From BM003 sp963783695 (GTDB taxonomy: Bacteria; Pseudomonadota; Gammaproteobacteria; Steroidobacterales; BM003): a stretch of DNA of 64,000 nt. The translations under genes and the position numbers were made by a program. The stretch lies in contig CAWAOM010000003.1 in the NCBI GenBank assembly GCA_963783695.1, positions 124,001 through 188,000 on the forward strand, given 5' to 3'. Numbering within the stretch: position 1 is the stretch's first letter; the number at the start of each line of letters is the position of its first letter. Shown piece after piece: positions 1-8,173 of the stretch. Below the pieces are notes generated by a model, which searched no databases, was not told where the DNA came from, and saw only the letters and a list, made by a program, of their open reading frames with translations.

Positions 1-385
1 CACCACCGCCGCCAACAGCGTTGACCCAACGACGGCCGTTAACCAGCACCAGCGTGCGGTTCGCGCCGAGGTTGCGAAGGTCGAGACGAACCGAGCCGTC
101 ACCACCATTGTTGAACACCGTGTTCAGACCGGAGCCGGCAATCGGCAGCTCTTCGAGGATTTCACCGATACCCACGAGACCCGTGCGATCGATGTCCTCT
201 CGAGTTACCACGAACACCGGGTTCGCCGTCTCGATGTCGGTGCGCGAAATACGCGAACCCGTCACCTGCACCTTACCGAGCTCGGCAGCGTCCTCGTCCT
301 GCGCATATACGGCAGGGGAAGCTACAGAGGCGGCGGCGCCCGCGACGAGAGCGTATCGGACCGCGTCTCTAAGCGTGTTTTCCAT
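1..385 (-). CDS. TonB-dependent receptor, N-terminal part (cut by window edge)
   Basis: The first 128 codons of an outer-membrane TonB-dependent receptor; the rest lies beyond the left edge. Residues 1-28 form a Sec signal peptide ending near VYAQ. An energising segment follows (ELGKVQVTGSRI), then a plug domain with TNPVFVV-like, REDIDRTG, EILEELP and VRLDLRNLGANRTLVLVNGRR motifs. This plug resembles the large family used for siderophores, carbohydrates or peptides in marine gammaproteobacteria, but the substrate cannot be told from the plug. The start is supported by a GGAGG Shine-Dalgarno site six bases upstream. It is preceded by a long leader (see next entry). The family is secure; the ligand is unknown. 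Confidence 0.93.
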   Translation of the reverse strand, partial: MENTLRDAVRYALVAGAAASVASPAVYAQDEDAAELGKVQVTGSRISRTDIETANPVFVVTREDIDRTGLVGIGEILEELPIAGSGLNTVFNNGGDGSVRLDLRNLGANRTLVLVNGRRWVNAVGGGG

Positions 386-875
386 GCAATTCCTCCAGGG
401 AGAGGTTTATTTGGTTTGGTTAAATCCGGCTTGTGGAGCCGGTTACGTCCGCTTGATGCAAATTGGCAACAAACGCCCGCGCATTGCGAGTGGTGGCGAT
501 ATTAGCACAACTTGACAAAAAGCAAAGCCAGGTGTTGCAAGAAACACACAGAATAATCCGGGCCGCGATCAGGCGTGGTTGGCCGAGCCTGGAGGGCGCT
601 CTCTCGGAGAGCGATATTATTAAATATTAACAATAAGTTATGATATTTTAGGGAGAGTCTGACAGACTCGGTTGATCAGCTTGGATAACGGCCGGGATCG
701 CGCTGATTTTTTATCGAGTGTTGCGTAAACGACGAGGGTTTTGCGCAATGTTGTAATTCAGCAACAGTTTGCCGAAGGGTCGACGATAGTGCCTGTTGTT
801 GCGAAAAGAACACAGATGACGCCAGAAGTGCAATTTGATAAAAGCATTATCAAACAAGGGGTTACTGAATTGAGG
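386..875. other. Non-coding region: TonB receptor leader and AT-rich segment
   Basis: About 490 bases without a convincing gene. For the minus-strand receptor, a possible -10 (TAATAT, complement of 499-504) would give a leader of about 110 bases. That leader contains a 6-bp hairpin (CCGGCT/AGCCGG, 426-442). A second hairpin, CGCTCTC-TCG-GAGAGCG at 597-613, is followed on the plus strand by an AT-rich run rather than pure T, so it is at best a weak terminator. The stretch 614-650 is unusually AT-rich for this genome and could hold promoter or protein-binding sites. All of this is pattern reading only. Confidence 0.4.
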
Positions 876-1316
876 CTATTTGTCCCCGGTGGGTGCGTCC
901 TGCAGCGGCTCCTTTCTGAGGACAAATACCCGCCATTCGCGCCGGGCGGTTACTTCGCCGACCAGCAAGTACCGGTACCCGGCCTCGACGTCGAGCATCA
1001 GCTCGCCTTGCTTCTGTCCGGTTTCGCCGCTCGACTTCAGCGTGTAGGCAAAGTCGCCGCTGAGCAGGCGCGACTGGATCCGGCGCATACCCGGTTTGAC
1101 CCAGTACGCCGGCTTGCCTCCGACTTTGCGGTCGTCGATGTAGGCAATCGCAATCGGCTGCAGACCGGCGGGTGGCGCAGCGGCCACCAGCACGCCGTGT
1201 GGTTCGTCCGGGCTTGCGAGGGGGCCCGATACGCTCTGGCAGGACGCCGTCATCAGAATGAGCGGGACCACGACGAGTGCCCGCCAGCCAGCCAGCATGG
1301 GTTGGGTTCTCTTCAT
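876..1316 (-). CDS. Small putative lipoprotein, unknown function
   Basis: A 146-residue protein. It starts MKRTQPMLAGW, has a hydrophobic stretch and then TASC, which fits a non-canonical lipobox with Cys near residue 26. The body is a soluble beta-rich-looking domain with an even charge distribution, and no known family was recognised. The ATG at 1316 overlaps the stop codon of the upstream hydroxylase-like gene in an ATGA arrangement, so the two are probably translationally coupled. An in-frame upstream extension exists but would lie inside the neighbour and lose the signal sequence. Outer- or inner-membrane anchoring in the periplasm is inferred from the signal only. Confidence 0.75.
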   Translation of the reverse strand: MKRTQPMLAGWRALVVVPLILMTASCQSVSGPLASPDEPHGVLVAAAPPAGLQPIAIAYIDDRKVGGKPAYWVKPGMRRIQSRLLSGDFAYTLKSSGETGQKQGELMLDVEAGYRYLLVGEVTARREWRVFVLRKEPLQDAPTGDK

Positions 1317-2827
1317 TTCGTGCTTCCTGTCGCCGCAACCGGTTCGTAAAGACTGCGGGCATGGATCGCCGTTCGCAATAACCACTTTTCGCCTGTGATC
1401 ACCGGGCGGCTGGCGTGCAGGCTCATTTCATCCGCCTGCCCGTCCGGCAGACAGTTGTAATGGAGCAGCGCAAGGCCCGGTTTACCGGCAACGGCATGCC
1501 CCGCGCTCAGGTAGTCGGTCTCACCTCCTTGCCGCGGTGCCCGCAGATAGCAGATGAAAGTGACCAGCCGCTGGCCGCCATGCGCGCCCTCGAGTCGATC
1601 GGGAGTCAAAAAATCGACGTGAGCCTCATAGACATCGTCGTCGCGGTAACGCAATACCGACAGTGGCTCGATATGACTGGCGGGGAGCATTGCGGCGCGC
1701 GCGATTCGTCGCTCGAGATTGCGGATTACCGGATCGCACAGGTGGGGGCCAAGACGCGCGGCAGTACCGGTGAAAAAGTCCTTTTCAAATTCGGCTGCAT
1801 CGCGGCTGAATTCGGCGGCGGCTGCCATTCGCGGGGCTGTCAGTGCAATGACGTGGGCGCGTTCGTACTCACTGAGGAAACGGGGCAACCGAAAAACGCG
1901 CGGTTGCCAGATTTCCAGCTGTGGCAGGCCCGGCGTGGCAATCACCGGCCAGCCTGCCGCGTTGTCGCCGGCGTATCGCCGGGCAGGGTCGAGCGAGATG
2001 CGAGCGTCGTCGAGCGCATTCCAGTGACGTTCGATCACGGCGGTCATTTTGCGGGTGGCCGACTCGCCGCTGTCGAGTTCGCTGATACCTGCGGCAGCAA
2101 ATTGCTGCGGCAGACTTCTTACCAGGTCGCGAACCCGCTGCGTCAATTGGGCCGCGTCTTTTTTTCCGCCTGCGCTTGTCACTGTGCCGAGCTGGTCGCG
2201 CCAGGCTCGCGCCCCCGGGAATTCTCCCCCGGCAGCGCACTCGAGAAATGCCAGGGCTACTGCTTCATCGCGACCGACGCCGCTGCCGCAGTGATAACGC
2301 AGGCCAAGTGCAAAGGCGGCCTGGTGGCTTCCCTGCGCCACGGCGCGCAAAAACCACGAGGTTGCCGCGACCGGGTCTCTACGGCACCCGGTGCCGTGAT
2401 CCAGCATGTAGCCGAGATTGCATTGCAGTTGCGGATAGCACTGCTGTGCCGCGCGCTCAATGCAGGCAAACGCCCGGGCGTCGTCCGCGCCGACACCGCG
2501 GCCCGTGAAATACATATCTCCCAGACGTGCAAGCGCTTCCGGATGGTTGGTTTTTGCCACCGTCTTGTACCAGTGCGCGGCGCGCGAGTCCGCGGCTGGC
2601 AATGCGTGAACCTGGGTCAGCACACTGGCAAGCAACAACTGTGCTTCCGTGTGGCCCGATTCGGCCGCTCGTTCCAGGCGCAGTATTGCTTCGGCGAATT
2701 CGTCACTGCCAAATCCGCCGCGGCGCAATAGCAACTGGCCGAGCCGAACCGAAGCGTCGCCGTCGCCACGGTCGGCTGCCGCACGCAGCGGTTCGATATC
2801 GATATTTTCTCGGCCATCGTTGGTCAT
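1313..2827 (-). CDS. Sel1-repeat protein with prolyl 4-hydroxylase-like 2OG-Fe(II) oxygenase domain
   Basis: A 504-residue cytoplasmic-looking protein. Residues about 20-205 are Sel1/TPR-type repeats (YFTGRGVGAD, DHGTGCRRDP, HCGSGVGRDE are repeat signatures). Residues about 310-492 are a P4Hc-type double-stranded beta-helix. The Fe(II) ligands are visible as H403-x-D405 (YEAHVDF) and H471, with K481 in GEKWLLRTAIH as the 2-oxoglutarate-binding residue. The enzyme should therefore be an active 2-oxoglutarate-dependent dioxygenase. Its substrate is unknown; prolyl or other side-chain hydroxylation is the family expectation. Sel1 repeats probably recruit the target protein. It lacks a signal peptide, unlike the lipoprotein coupled downstream. 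An antisense open frame across it is a shadow. Confidence 0.88.
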   Translation of the reverse strand: MTNDGRENIDIEPLRAAADRGDGDASVRLGQLLLRRGGFGSDEFAEAILRLERAAESGHTEAQLLLASVLTQVHALPAADSRAAHWYKTVAKTNHPEALARLGDMYFTGRGVGADDARAFACIERAAQQCYPQLQCNLGYMLDHGTGCRRDPVAATSWFLRAVAQGSHQAAFALGLRYHCGSGVGRDEAVALAFLECAAGGEFPGARAWRDQLGTVTSAGGKKDAAQLTQRVRDLVRSLPQQFAAAGISELDSGESATRKMTAVIERHWNALDDARISLDPARRYAGDNAAGWPVIATPGLPQLEIWQPRVFRLPRFLSEYERAHVIALTAPRMAAAAEFSRDAAEFEKDFFTGTAARLGPHLCDPVIRNLERRIARAAMLPASHIEPLSVLRYRDDDVYEAHVDFLTPDRLEGAHGGQRLVTFICYLRAPRQGGETDYLSAGHAVAGKPGLALLHYNCLPDGQADEMSLHASRPVITGEKWLLRTAIHARSLYEPVAATGSTK

Positions 2828-2965
2828 TGAAAGAAGACTCTTGCGTACGCTGTTGTTGGTAACTTTGCGACTCTGCCTGGCGACGCAGCCAATGGTAGCA
2901 ATGCAGACGCACCTGTACTAAGTTAATGACGACAGGATTTTCTTGGTGTAGCAAGGGGAAGGGTA

Positions 2966-3589
2966 ATGACGCAAAAGTTATCGGCGCTTGAGAAAGGAAT
3001 CCGAAAAGCAGAACGCGAGTTTGTGCGTGTCACTCACAGCACAGCACGCGCACTCGAGCGTGATGCCCGCAAGCTCAGCAATCGGATTACGCGATTGAAC
3101 CGCAGCGTTCAGACCAACAGTAAGCGGCTTGCGCGTGAGGCGGAGCGTCTGACCGGAGCGAAAACTGCGCTGGCAAAACGCAAGATCCGGGCCCAGATCA
3201 AAAAATTTGAACAACTGGTGGACGATGCCAAAGCGGAACTGCAGGAGCATCGCGACAACCTCAAACCCCTGCGGGCGCAGCTTGCCGAGGCGCGTGAGTA
3301 TGCGCGCAAGGCCCTCGGTATGAGCAAAGCGTTGAGTGCGCACGACAAGGAATTGGCAAAGAAGGCACGTGCCAAGGCGAAAAAGAAAAAGGCAAAGAAA
3401 AAGGCGAAGAAAAAGGTAGCGAAAAAGAAAGCCGTAACCGCGGTGAAGAAAAAGACCACCGCGCGAAAACGCCCGGCGGCGAAAAAACGGACGGTCAAAA
3501 AGGCGGCCAGCCGGAAGAAGGCGGCCACCAAGAAAACAAGCAAACGCCGCGTTTCGAAGAAAAAGGTCTCGCGCAAGAAGACGGCTTGA
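2966..3589 (+). CDS. AlgP/histone-H1-like Lys/Ala-rich basic protein
   Basis: A 207-residue protein in two parts. Residues about 1-130 are a highly charged helical, coiled-coil region rich in Arg, Glu and Leu. Residues about 131-207 are an extreme low-complexity tail of Lys, Ala, Arg and Thr with AKKK/KKA-type repeats. This resembles histone-H1-like tails (AlgP/Hq1-like) found in beta- and gammaproteobacteria, which bind DNA or RNA non-specifically. A role as a nucleoid-associated or regulatory protein is inferred from composition, not from a catalytic motif. The ATG follows a purine-rich AGGGGAAGGG site. It is monocistronic, ended by a strong terminator, and divergent from the hydroxylase gene. 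Confidence 0.82.
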   Translation: MTQKLSALEKGIRKAEREFVRVTHSTARALERDARKLSNRITRLNRSVQTNSKRLAREAERLTGAKTALAKRKIRAQIKKFEQLVDDAKAELQEHRDNLKPLRAQLAEAREYARKALGMSKALSAHDKELAKKARAKAKKKKAKKKAKKKVAKKKAVTAVKKKTTARKRPAAKKRTVKKAASRKKAATKKTSKRRVSKKKVSRKKTA

Positions 3590-3615
3590 CCCTGGCGCGA
3601 AAACCGGGTGTATTG

Positions 3616-3639
3616 GGGCCGGCGAATGCCGGCCCTTTT
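3616..3639 (+). terminator. Rho-independent terminator after the basic protein
   Basis: A perfect 8-bp GC-only stem (GGGCCGGC/GCCGGCCC) with a GAAT loop is followed directly by TTTT. It begins 27 bases after the stop codon and points in the gene's direction. Confidence 0.9.
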
Positions 3640-3713
3640 CAATACCGCAACATGTTTTGCTACACGCTCGCCACCCTCGTATTGGTATTGATGACAGTGA
3701 TCAGGTACGCATC

Positions 3714-4301
3714 ATGAATAACCTGCAAGCTTCCGCGGCGACGCTCAGTCTGGTTCTGTTCGCGCAGGGCGCCAGCGCTGATTTGAATGCCGATCTGCGC
3801 CGCTGTGCGCTGATCCTTGATTCGATCGAGCGTCTTGCTTGCTACGATGGTTTGAGTAAACGCGCGGCGGCCGCGGCAACGGCGCCTGTTGCCGCGCCAG
3901 TCGCGGCGCCGGTGGGTGCCGCCAACGCTGCGGTCCCGGCCGCACCGCCGCCGCCCTCTGCTGCGCCGCCACCCGAGCCGTCCGCGGCTGCAGCCAATGC
4001 GGCCAATACGGCCAATGCGGCCAACGGAGCCGCTGGCAGTGACGACTTCGGTCTCGAAGAGCAGCGTGCCGCCGAAACCAAGCTGATCCGCAGCCGTATC
4101 GACGGTACGTTCGACGGCTGGAGCGGCAAGACCGAGTTCGCGCTCGAAAACGGCCAGGTATGGCGGCAGTCTGGCGGCGGCAAGCTCGTCGCAAAAGAAA
4201 TCGAACGCCCCGAGGTCGAAATTAAACGCGGATTCATGGGCGTTTATTACCTCAAGATCGACGGCTACAACCCGACCGTCAAGGTTCGACGAATCAAGTA
4301 G
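3714..4301 (+). CDS. Secreted protein with CYD motif and Ala/Pro linker
   Basis: A 195-residue exported protein. Residues 1-22 are a signal peptide (cleavage near ASA-DL). The next segment has the pattern C-ALI-D-IERLACYD, seen at the start of many periplasmic proteins including the VasI group of type VI secretion-associated proteins. A linker of about 70 residues made almost entirely of Ala, Pro and Asn follows. The C-terminal third is a folded domain (DGWSGKTEFALENGQVW and GVYYLKIDGYNPTVKVRRIK) of the kind often seen after this motif. The two cysteines of the CYD segment probably form a disulphide. No type VI genes are nearby, so that link is not supported here. Confidence 0.75.
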   Translation: MNNLQASAATLSLVLFAQGASADLNADLRRCALILDSIERLACYDGLSKRAAAAATAPVAAPVAAPVGAANAAVPAAPPPPSAAPPPEPSAAAANAANTANAANGAAGSDDFGLEEQRAAETKLIRSRIDGTFDGWSGKTEFALENGQVWRQSGGGKLVAKEIERPEVEIKRGFMGVYYLKIDGYNPTVKVRRIK

Positions 4302-4310
4302 GCAGCGGCG

Positions 4311-6179
4311 CTATTTTCGATACTGTTTCAGCAGGTCGTCGCGGCGCGCGAGCAGGGCGCGAATCTGTTCGCGGTCGATATACTCGCCCAGTTCGGCCGT
4401 AAGCGTTTTCTGGTCCAGCCGCTCCAGCCGCCGCGCCATTTCGTCGCCGACCTGGATCGGGAAATTGCGAAAATCCGCTGGCAGTTTGCGGCTGAGCCTG
4501 AATGCGCGCGAGTGGTCGATCAACACCAGCATCCAGTCGTCGCGGGTGAAGGTGACGTTTTGCTGGGTACGGTCGGTATTCAGGATCAGGCTGTCGAAAA
4601 CGTACATCATGTTGTACTGCGGGTTGATCGGGCAATAGCCATCCGCGCGGAGATTCTGCTCGGTTTTCTCGAGCAGGCTGATCATGCCATTGACCCAGAA
4701 TTGCAGTGCCCCGGGGTTGCCGTTTACCTCGCGTTCGACAGTGACCGGCACCAGGTTTAGGTCGAGCAGCCGGTCCAGCTTGTATGCGGCGACTTCGTGC
4801 TGGTAGCGATCGGATTTCTCGATCAGTTGCCGGCGACGCTGGCTGTTGCCGCCGACCGGTGTGGAAACGCCTTTGTATAACGCCTGCACGCTGATGCCAT
4901 CGCGCTGCAGCGTGACCCGCAAGGGTTTGGTTACGCCGGTGCCGACCTCTTCGGTTGCGACGATCTCGGCGGTGGCCAGAAAATCCTCGAGCTGGTCGTC
5001 ATTGAGATTGCCGGGACGTTCGCCGACGCGGCGGATTTCGACATCGACCGGCTCCGCGCTCTGCTTGCCGGCATACCGAACCTGAAGTTTATCGCCCTCG
5101 ATGATCAGAGCTGCGGGTGTGCCGTCGTAGTAGCTGCGGAGCATGCCGGTGTCGGCCATTATGATGAGTCCGCCAAGACGGCTGGTGACCCGCCGCGACA
5201 CCGTGGGTGTGTGACCGAATACGACGCGTTTGGCGCCAAGTCGGGCGAGAATCGCGCTGACGGTGTCGAACTGGGTGAGTTCATGGCAAAGCGCGTTTTC
5301 GCGAATCCATAGCGGCCCGACCGGGCCTAGCACCGGCGCTTCGAGCAGCGTTTCAAGTTGCGCTGCCGCGGCAGTCGCTTCCGCGTCGCCGAGTGCGCGC
5401 AATGCGTCGACCCGTCCGCGCCGTGCGACCGGAACCTGGAACCGTGTAGCGACGCCGTTCCAGATCCGGTTGTAGTCGGCGACGGTTTGCGACACTTGAG
5501 CATTGATCGTGGGGATGTCCGACTCGAGCAGGGCCGGAGCCAGCCCGCCATGGACGAAAACCGTGTCGCCAACCTTGATCATCGTCGGCATGCTCTGCAT
5601 CCACTCGCCGTAGATGCCGTCAGCAGAGAACGCGGCGTTATGCCCGAAATAGCCGGGCGGGAACTGCTCCTCGAACGTGCTTTCGGCCTCGCCCACGGAC
5701 AATCCCCGGGCGCTGGCATCGGTGACGAAAGCGGCGCGGGCCTGTTCGCGTACCCCTGCGGGTTCGAGGTCCTGGTACGCGGCGTATTCACCGTCGGTGA
5801 CGTAGCGCAGGTCCCCGGTCAGGTTCATGACCTCATGATTGCCGAGAACGACATGCACGGCGCCCCCGGCCGCGGCCGACTCTTGTTGCAGCCGCATCAA
5901 CAGGTCCATGACCTTGCGTGAGTCATCGCCGCGATCGAGCAGATCGCCGACCGACACCAGCTGGGTGGTGCCACCGGTCCAGCGCAATTCGTTGTCCACC
6001 AGCCCGGTATCGCGCAAAAGCCCGCCAAGTTCGCTGTAGGCGCCGTGAATATCGCCGAGCGCGACAATGCGCGCGGCTGGCGGAAATTTCCAGTCATCTG
6101 CCGCCACGGCCGTCGCCGCGGTGCCGATCAGCGTGAAAAGAAGTAAAAACCGGAGCAAGCGTATTGGTGTGTTTGTCAT
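4311..6179 (-). CDS. Secreted calcineurin-like phosphoesterase fused to an atypical kinase-like domain
   Basis: A 622-residue exported protein; MTNTPIRLL begins a signal peptide ending near AVAA (residue 27). A longer in-frame start would bury the signal. Residues about 36-345 are a metallophosphoesterase with all metal motifs: GDIHG (42-46), GDLLDRG (78-84), GNHE (113-116), VHGG (209-212) and FGHT (321-324). Residues about 420-622 look like a PI3/4-kinase or HipA/Fam20-type atypical kinase. The candidate residues are ALYKG (K436), HEVAAY (E462), NTDRTQQN (D536, N541) and LIDHSRAF (D555). If both halves are active, one periplasmic protein could add and remove phosphate. The phosphoesterase is certain; the kinase reading is motif-based inference. 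Confidence 0.82.
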   Translation of the reverse strand: MTNTPIRLLRFLLLFTLIGTAATAVAADDWKFPPAARIVALGDIHGAYSELGGLLRDTGLVDNELRWTGGTTQLVSVGDLLDRGDDSRKVMDLLMRLQQESAAAGGAVHVVLGNHEVMNLTGDLRYVTDGEYAAYQDLEPAGVREQARAAFVTDASARGLSVGEAESTFEEQFPPGYFGHNAAFSADGIYGEWMQSMPTMIKVGDTVFVHGGLAPALLESDIPTINAQVSQTVADYNRIWNGVATRFQVPVARRGRVDALRALGDAEATAAAAQLETLLEAPVLGPVGPLWIRENALCHELTQFDTVSAILARLGAKRVVFGHTPTVSRRVTSRLGGLIIMADTGMLRSYYDGTPAALIIEGDKLQVRYAGKQSAEPVDVEIRRVGERPGNLNDDQLEDFLATAEIVATEEVGTGVTKPLRVTLQRDGISVQALYKGVSTPVGGNSQRRRQLIEKSDRYQHEVAAYKLDRLLDLNLVPVTVEREVNGNPGALQFWVNGMISLLEKTEQNLRADGYCPINPQYNMMYVFDSLILNTDRTQQNVTFTRDDWMLVLIDHSRAFRLSRKLPADFRNFPIQVGDEMARRLERLDQKTLTAELGEYIDREQIRALLARRDDLLKQYRK

Positions 6180-6303
6180 GAATCGAACCCGGATTTGTTT
6201 GCTGATGGGTGCAAGCTTAGACCAAAGGTACCGGTTTCGGTGCGGTGCCCGGGCATGATATTGGCTATCATGGACTCGGACCCTGTGAATCTGCGGACTT
6301 TCA

Positions 6304-6672
6304 ATGATCAACTCGTTGCGTTTTGCCATATTGTTTTTGGTCGTGCCGTTGCTTGCAAGCTGCGGAGAAATAAATCCGCATGAAAGCCAGGATCTCGATC
6401 GTCATGACTACAGCAATATTCGGGTATCGCCCCAGGACAACAGTATCCTGATTTACGAGGTCAAGCTGACCGCAAAATACCCCGATAACAACGCGCAGGC
6501 CGAGGAAACGCGTATGCGCTGGCTGGAGACCTGGCTGCGGCTGCGCCAGTTGTGTCCCGATGCATACAAGGTCTTGAGCCGGCGTCGCTATCAGCCGAGC
6601 GATCTGAATCTCTATCACATGGATGTGCGTTACGAGGTTACCTGCGACTCGACGCCACCGCCGGAGCGCTGA
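6304..6672 (+). CDS. Small lipoprotein, unknown function
   Basis: A 122-residue lipoprotein with a textbook signal: hydrophobic residues 7-17, then LLASC with Cys at about residue 20. The mature part has a YSNIRVSPQDNSILIYEVKLTAKYPDNN segment and two further cysteines (QLCPDAY and EVTCDS) that could form a disulphide. No family was recognised. It starts 124 bases from the divergent phosphoesterase-kinase gene, so the two share a promoter region. The reading frame of the following protease gene lies 68 bases downstream, which suggests co-transcription. Confidence 0.75.
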   Translation: MINSLRFAILFLVVPLLASCGEINPHESQDLDRHDYSNIRVSPQDNSILIYEVKLTAKYPDNNAQAEETRMRWLETWLRLRQLCPDAYKVLSRRRYQPSDLNLYHMDVRYEVTCDSTPPPER

Positions 6673-6740
6673 TTGGCGCCGCTGTGCGACGGCTGCGCAC
6701 GAAACCCCAATGCCTGTTGGGTGTGCGCGGGTGCGCGCGG

Positions 6741-7424
6741 ATGATCTGGGTTCTCGTGATATTGGCAATCGCCGCATTGATTTACCTGCCCGGGTTGTGG
6801 GTGCGTCAGGTTTTGCGCCGCTACAGTGAACCCGGCGATCGTTATCCCGGTAGCGGCGGGCAATTTGCCACCCACCTGCTGCAAGGGCTCGGGATGAGCC
6901 ATGTCGGGGTCGAGTCCACGCCGCAGGGTGATCATTACGACCCGATTGCGAAGGTCGTGCGTCTGTCGCCTGGCAATTTCGATGGCGGTTCGTTGACGGC
7001 GGTGACCGTGGCCGCTCACGAAGTCGGCCATGCGCTGCAGGACCACGAGGGCTACACGCCTTTGGCGCTGCGCACGCGCCTGGTGGCAGTCGCCGCGCAC
7101 GGCGAGAAAATCGCGGCGCTGTTGCTGATGTTGTTGCCGGTACTCGCCATTCTCTCGCGCTCGCCGGTGGTGGCTCTGCTGATACCGCTGGCGATCGTCG
7201 GTAGCGTGGGGTTATCGACCTTCGTCCACCTGTTGACGCTGCCTACCGAGATGGATGCAAGTTTTACCCGGGCATTGCCGCTGTTGCAGGAGGGCGGTTA
7301 CCTCAAGGACGGCGATCTTCCGCACGCACGCCGGTTGCTGAAAGCCGCCGCACTGACCTATGTGTCGGCGTCGCTGATGAGTCTGTTGAATTTTGGCCGC
7401 TGGCTTGCGGTGTTGCGCCGCTAG
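6741..7424 (+). CDS. YugP-family zinc membrane protease (Zn_peptidase_2)
   Basis: A 227-residue membrane protein. Residues 1-17 are a first membrane segment. A soluble region with the HEVGHALQ zinc-binding/catalytic motif follows (about residues 93-100), then two or three hydrophobic segments (about 125-180). This order and length match the YugP/PF04298 family of neutral zinc metallopeptidases. Substrates are not established for this family. The start is an ATG after the end of the lipoprotein gene; upstream in-frame starts overlap that gene and would add a non-hydrophobic tail. The TAG stop overlaps the stop of the convergent DUF192 gene within CTAG. Confidence 0.88.
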   Translation: MIWVLVILAIAALIYLPGLWVRQVLRRYSEPGDRYPGSGGQFATHLLQGLGMSHVGVESTPQGDHYDPIAKVVRLSPGNFDGGSLTAVTVAAHEVGHALQDHEGYTPLALRTRLVAVAAHGEKIAALLLMLLPVLAILSRSPVVALLIPLAIVGSVGLSTFVHLLTLPTEMDASFTRALPLLQEGGYLKDGDLPHARRLLKAAALTYVSASLMSLLNFGRWLAVLRR

Positions 7425-7951
7425 CTGCCGCCGCTGCGCCGCCGTAGCGGACTGAAAAAGGCGTGCCGGAGCTTGTCGCCGGGGGCGATGCCCAGTTCGG
7501 CAACGCGGCCGCCGCGCAGTTCCAGCACGGCGCTAACCGGCATTTTTGCACTGACCGTTTCCAGCGAATGGGGAACCGTGTTTTCGGCGATATAAGCGAT
7601 ATTCCCGTCCGCCTCGACAAACAGCATATCGAGCGGAATTAGCGTGTTCTTCATCCACATTCCGATCATCTGCGGCTGCGGATAAACAAACAGCATTCCG
7701 CCGTCCGGTTCCAGTGCTTCGACAAACATCAGTCCGCGCGCCCGCTCGGCCGGATTGCGCACCAGCCAGACCTCGAATTTGTGGGTCTCACCCGCAGCCG
7801 TCGCGATTGCCAGTTCGGAACGGTCCAGACTTTCGAGGAACGCTGCGGTCGACTGGTCCGCGTGGCTGGTTGCCAGCGCTGACAGCAGCACGAGCAAAGC
7901 CACGATGCTGTGAACGCGTTTCCTGCCGGGGATCGGTGAACGTGATTGCAT
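7421..7951 (-). CDS. DUF192 family exported protein
   Basis: A 176-residue exported protein. A hydrophobic signal near residues 14-31 is followed by a DUF192 domain with the family hallmarks RNPAERARGLMF, GGMLFVYP, MWMKNTLIPLDMLFV and VLELRGGRVAELGI. DUF192 proteins are small secreted beta-barrel proteins of unknown biochemical role, common in bacteria and archaea. The chosen start gives a normal signal; a longer in-frame reading has atypical composition. It is convergent with the membrane protease, and the two stop codons share the palindrome CTAG (7421-7424). Confidence 0.88.
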   Translation of the reverse strand: MQSRSPIPGRKRVHSIVALLVLLSALATSHADQSTAAFLESLDRSELAIATAAGETHKFEVWLVRNPAERARGLMFVEALEPDGGMLFVYPQPQMIGMWMKNTLIPLDMLFVEADGNIAYIAENTVPHSLETVSAKMPVSAVLELRGGRVAELGIAPGDKLRHAFFSPLRRRSGGS

Positions 7952-8173
7952 AGCGGCGGTTTCGCAGTTTATCCCGTTCACAGACTGACCTCGGGCGGCA
8001 AAAATCGCAAGCATGACGATGCCGGTATGCGGATTTGAACGTGTCTTGCCGGTCGGGAAGTGGCGGAATCGCCCGGCCAGCCCGGATATGCGGCAACAGC
8101 CTGGCTGCACCCGGTAGCGGGCGGCGAGCCGCCGGTTTGATGTCATTTCCCGGGTTGTGCCGGATTGCGGGTG

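Noticed and set aside
741..1349. Plus-strand frame of 202 codons
   Set aside because: Covers the minus-strand lipoprotein gene with its signal peptide and coupling; no domain in the plus-strand frame.
1415..2731. Open frame of 438 codons, plus strand
   Set aside because: It is antisense to the Sel1/hydroxylase gene, has no domain and low-quality composition. The minus-strand gene has clear catalytic motifs.
3350..3585. AAG/AAA-rich tract as a possible simple repeat or foreign DNA
   Set aside because: It encodes the Lys/Ala tail of the histone-H1-like protein, in frame throughout.
3890..4030. GCC/GCG/CCG-rich stretch as a possible tandem DNA repeat
   Set aside because: It is simply the coding sequence of an Ala/Pro linker; no exact repeat unit is present.
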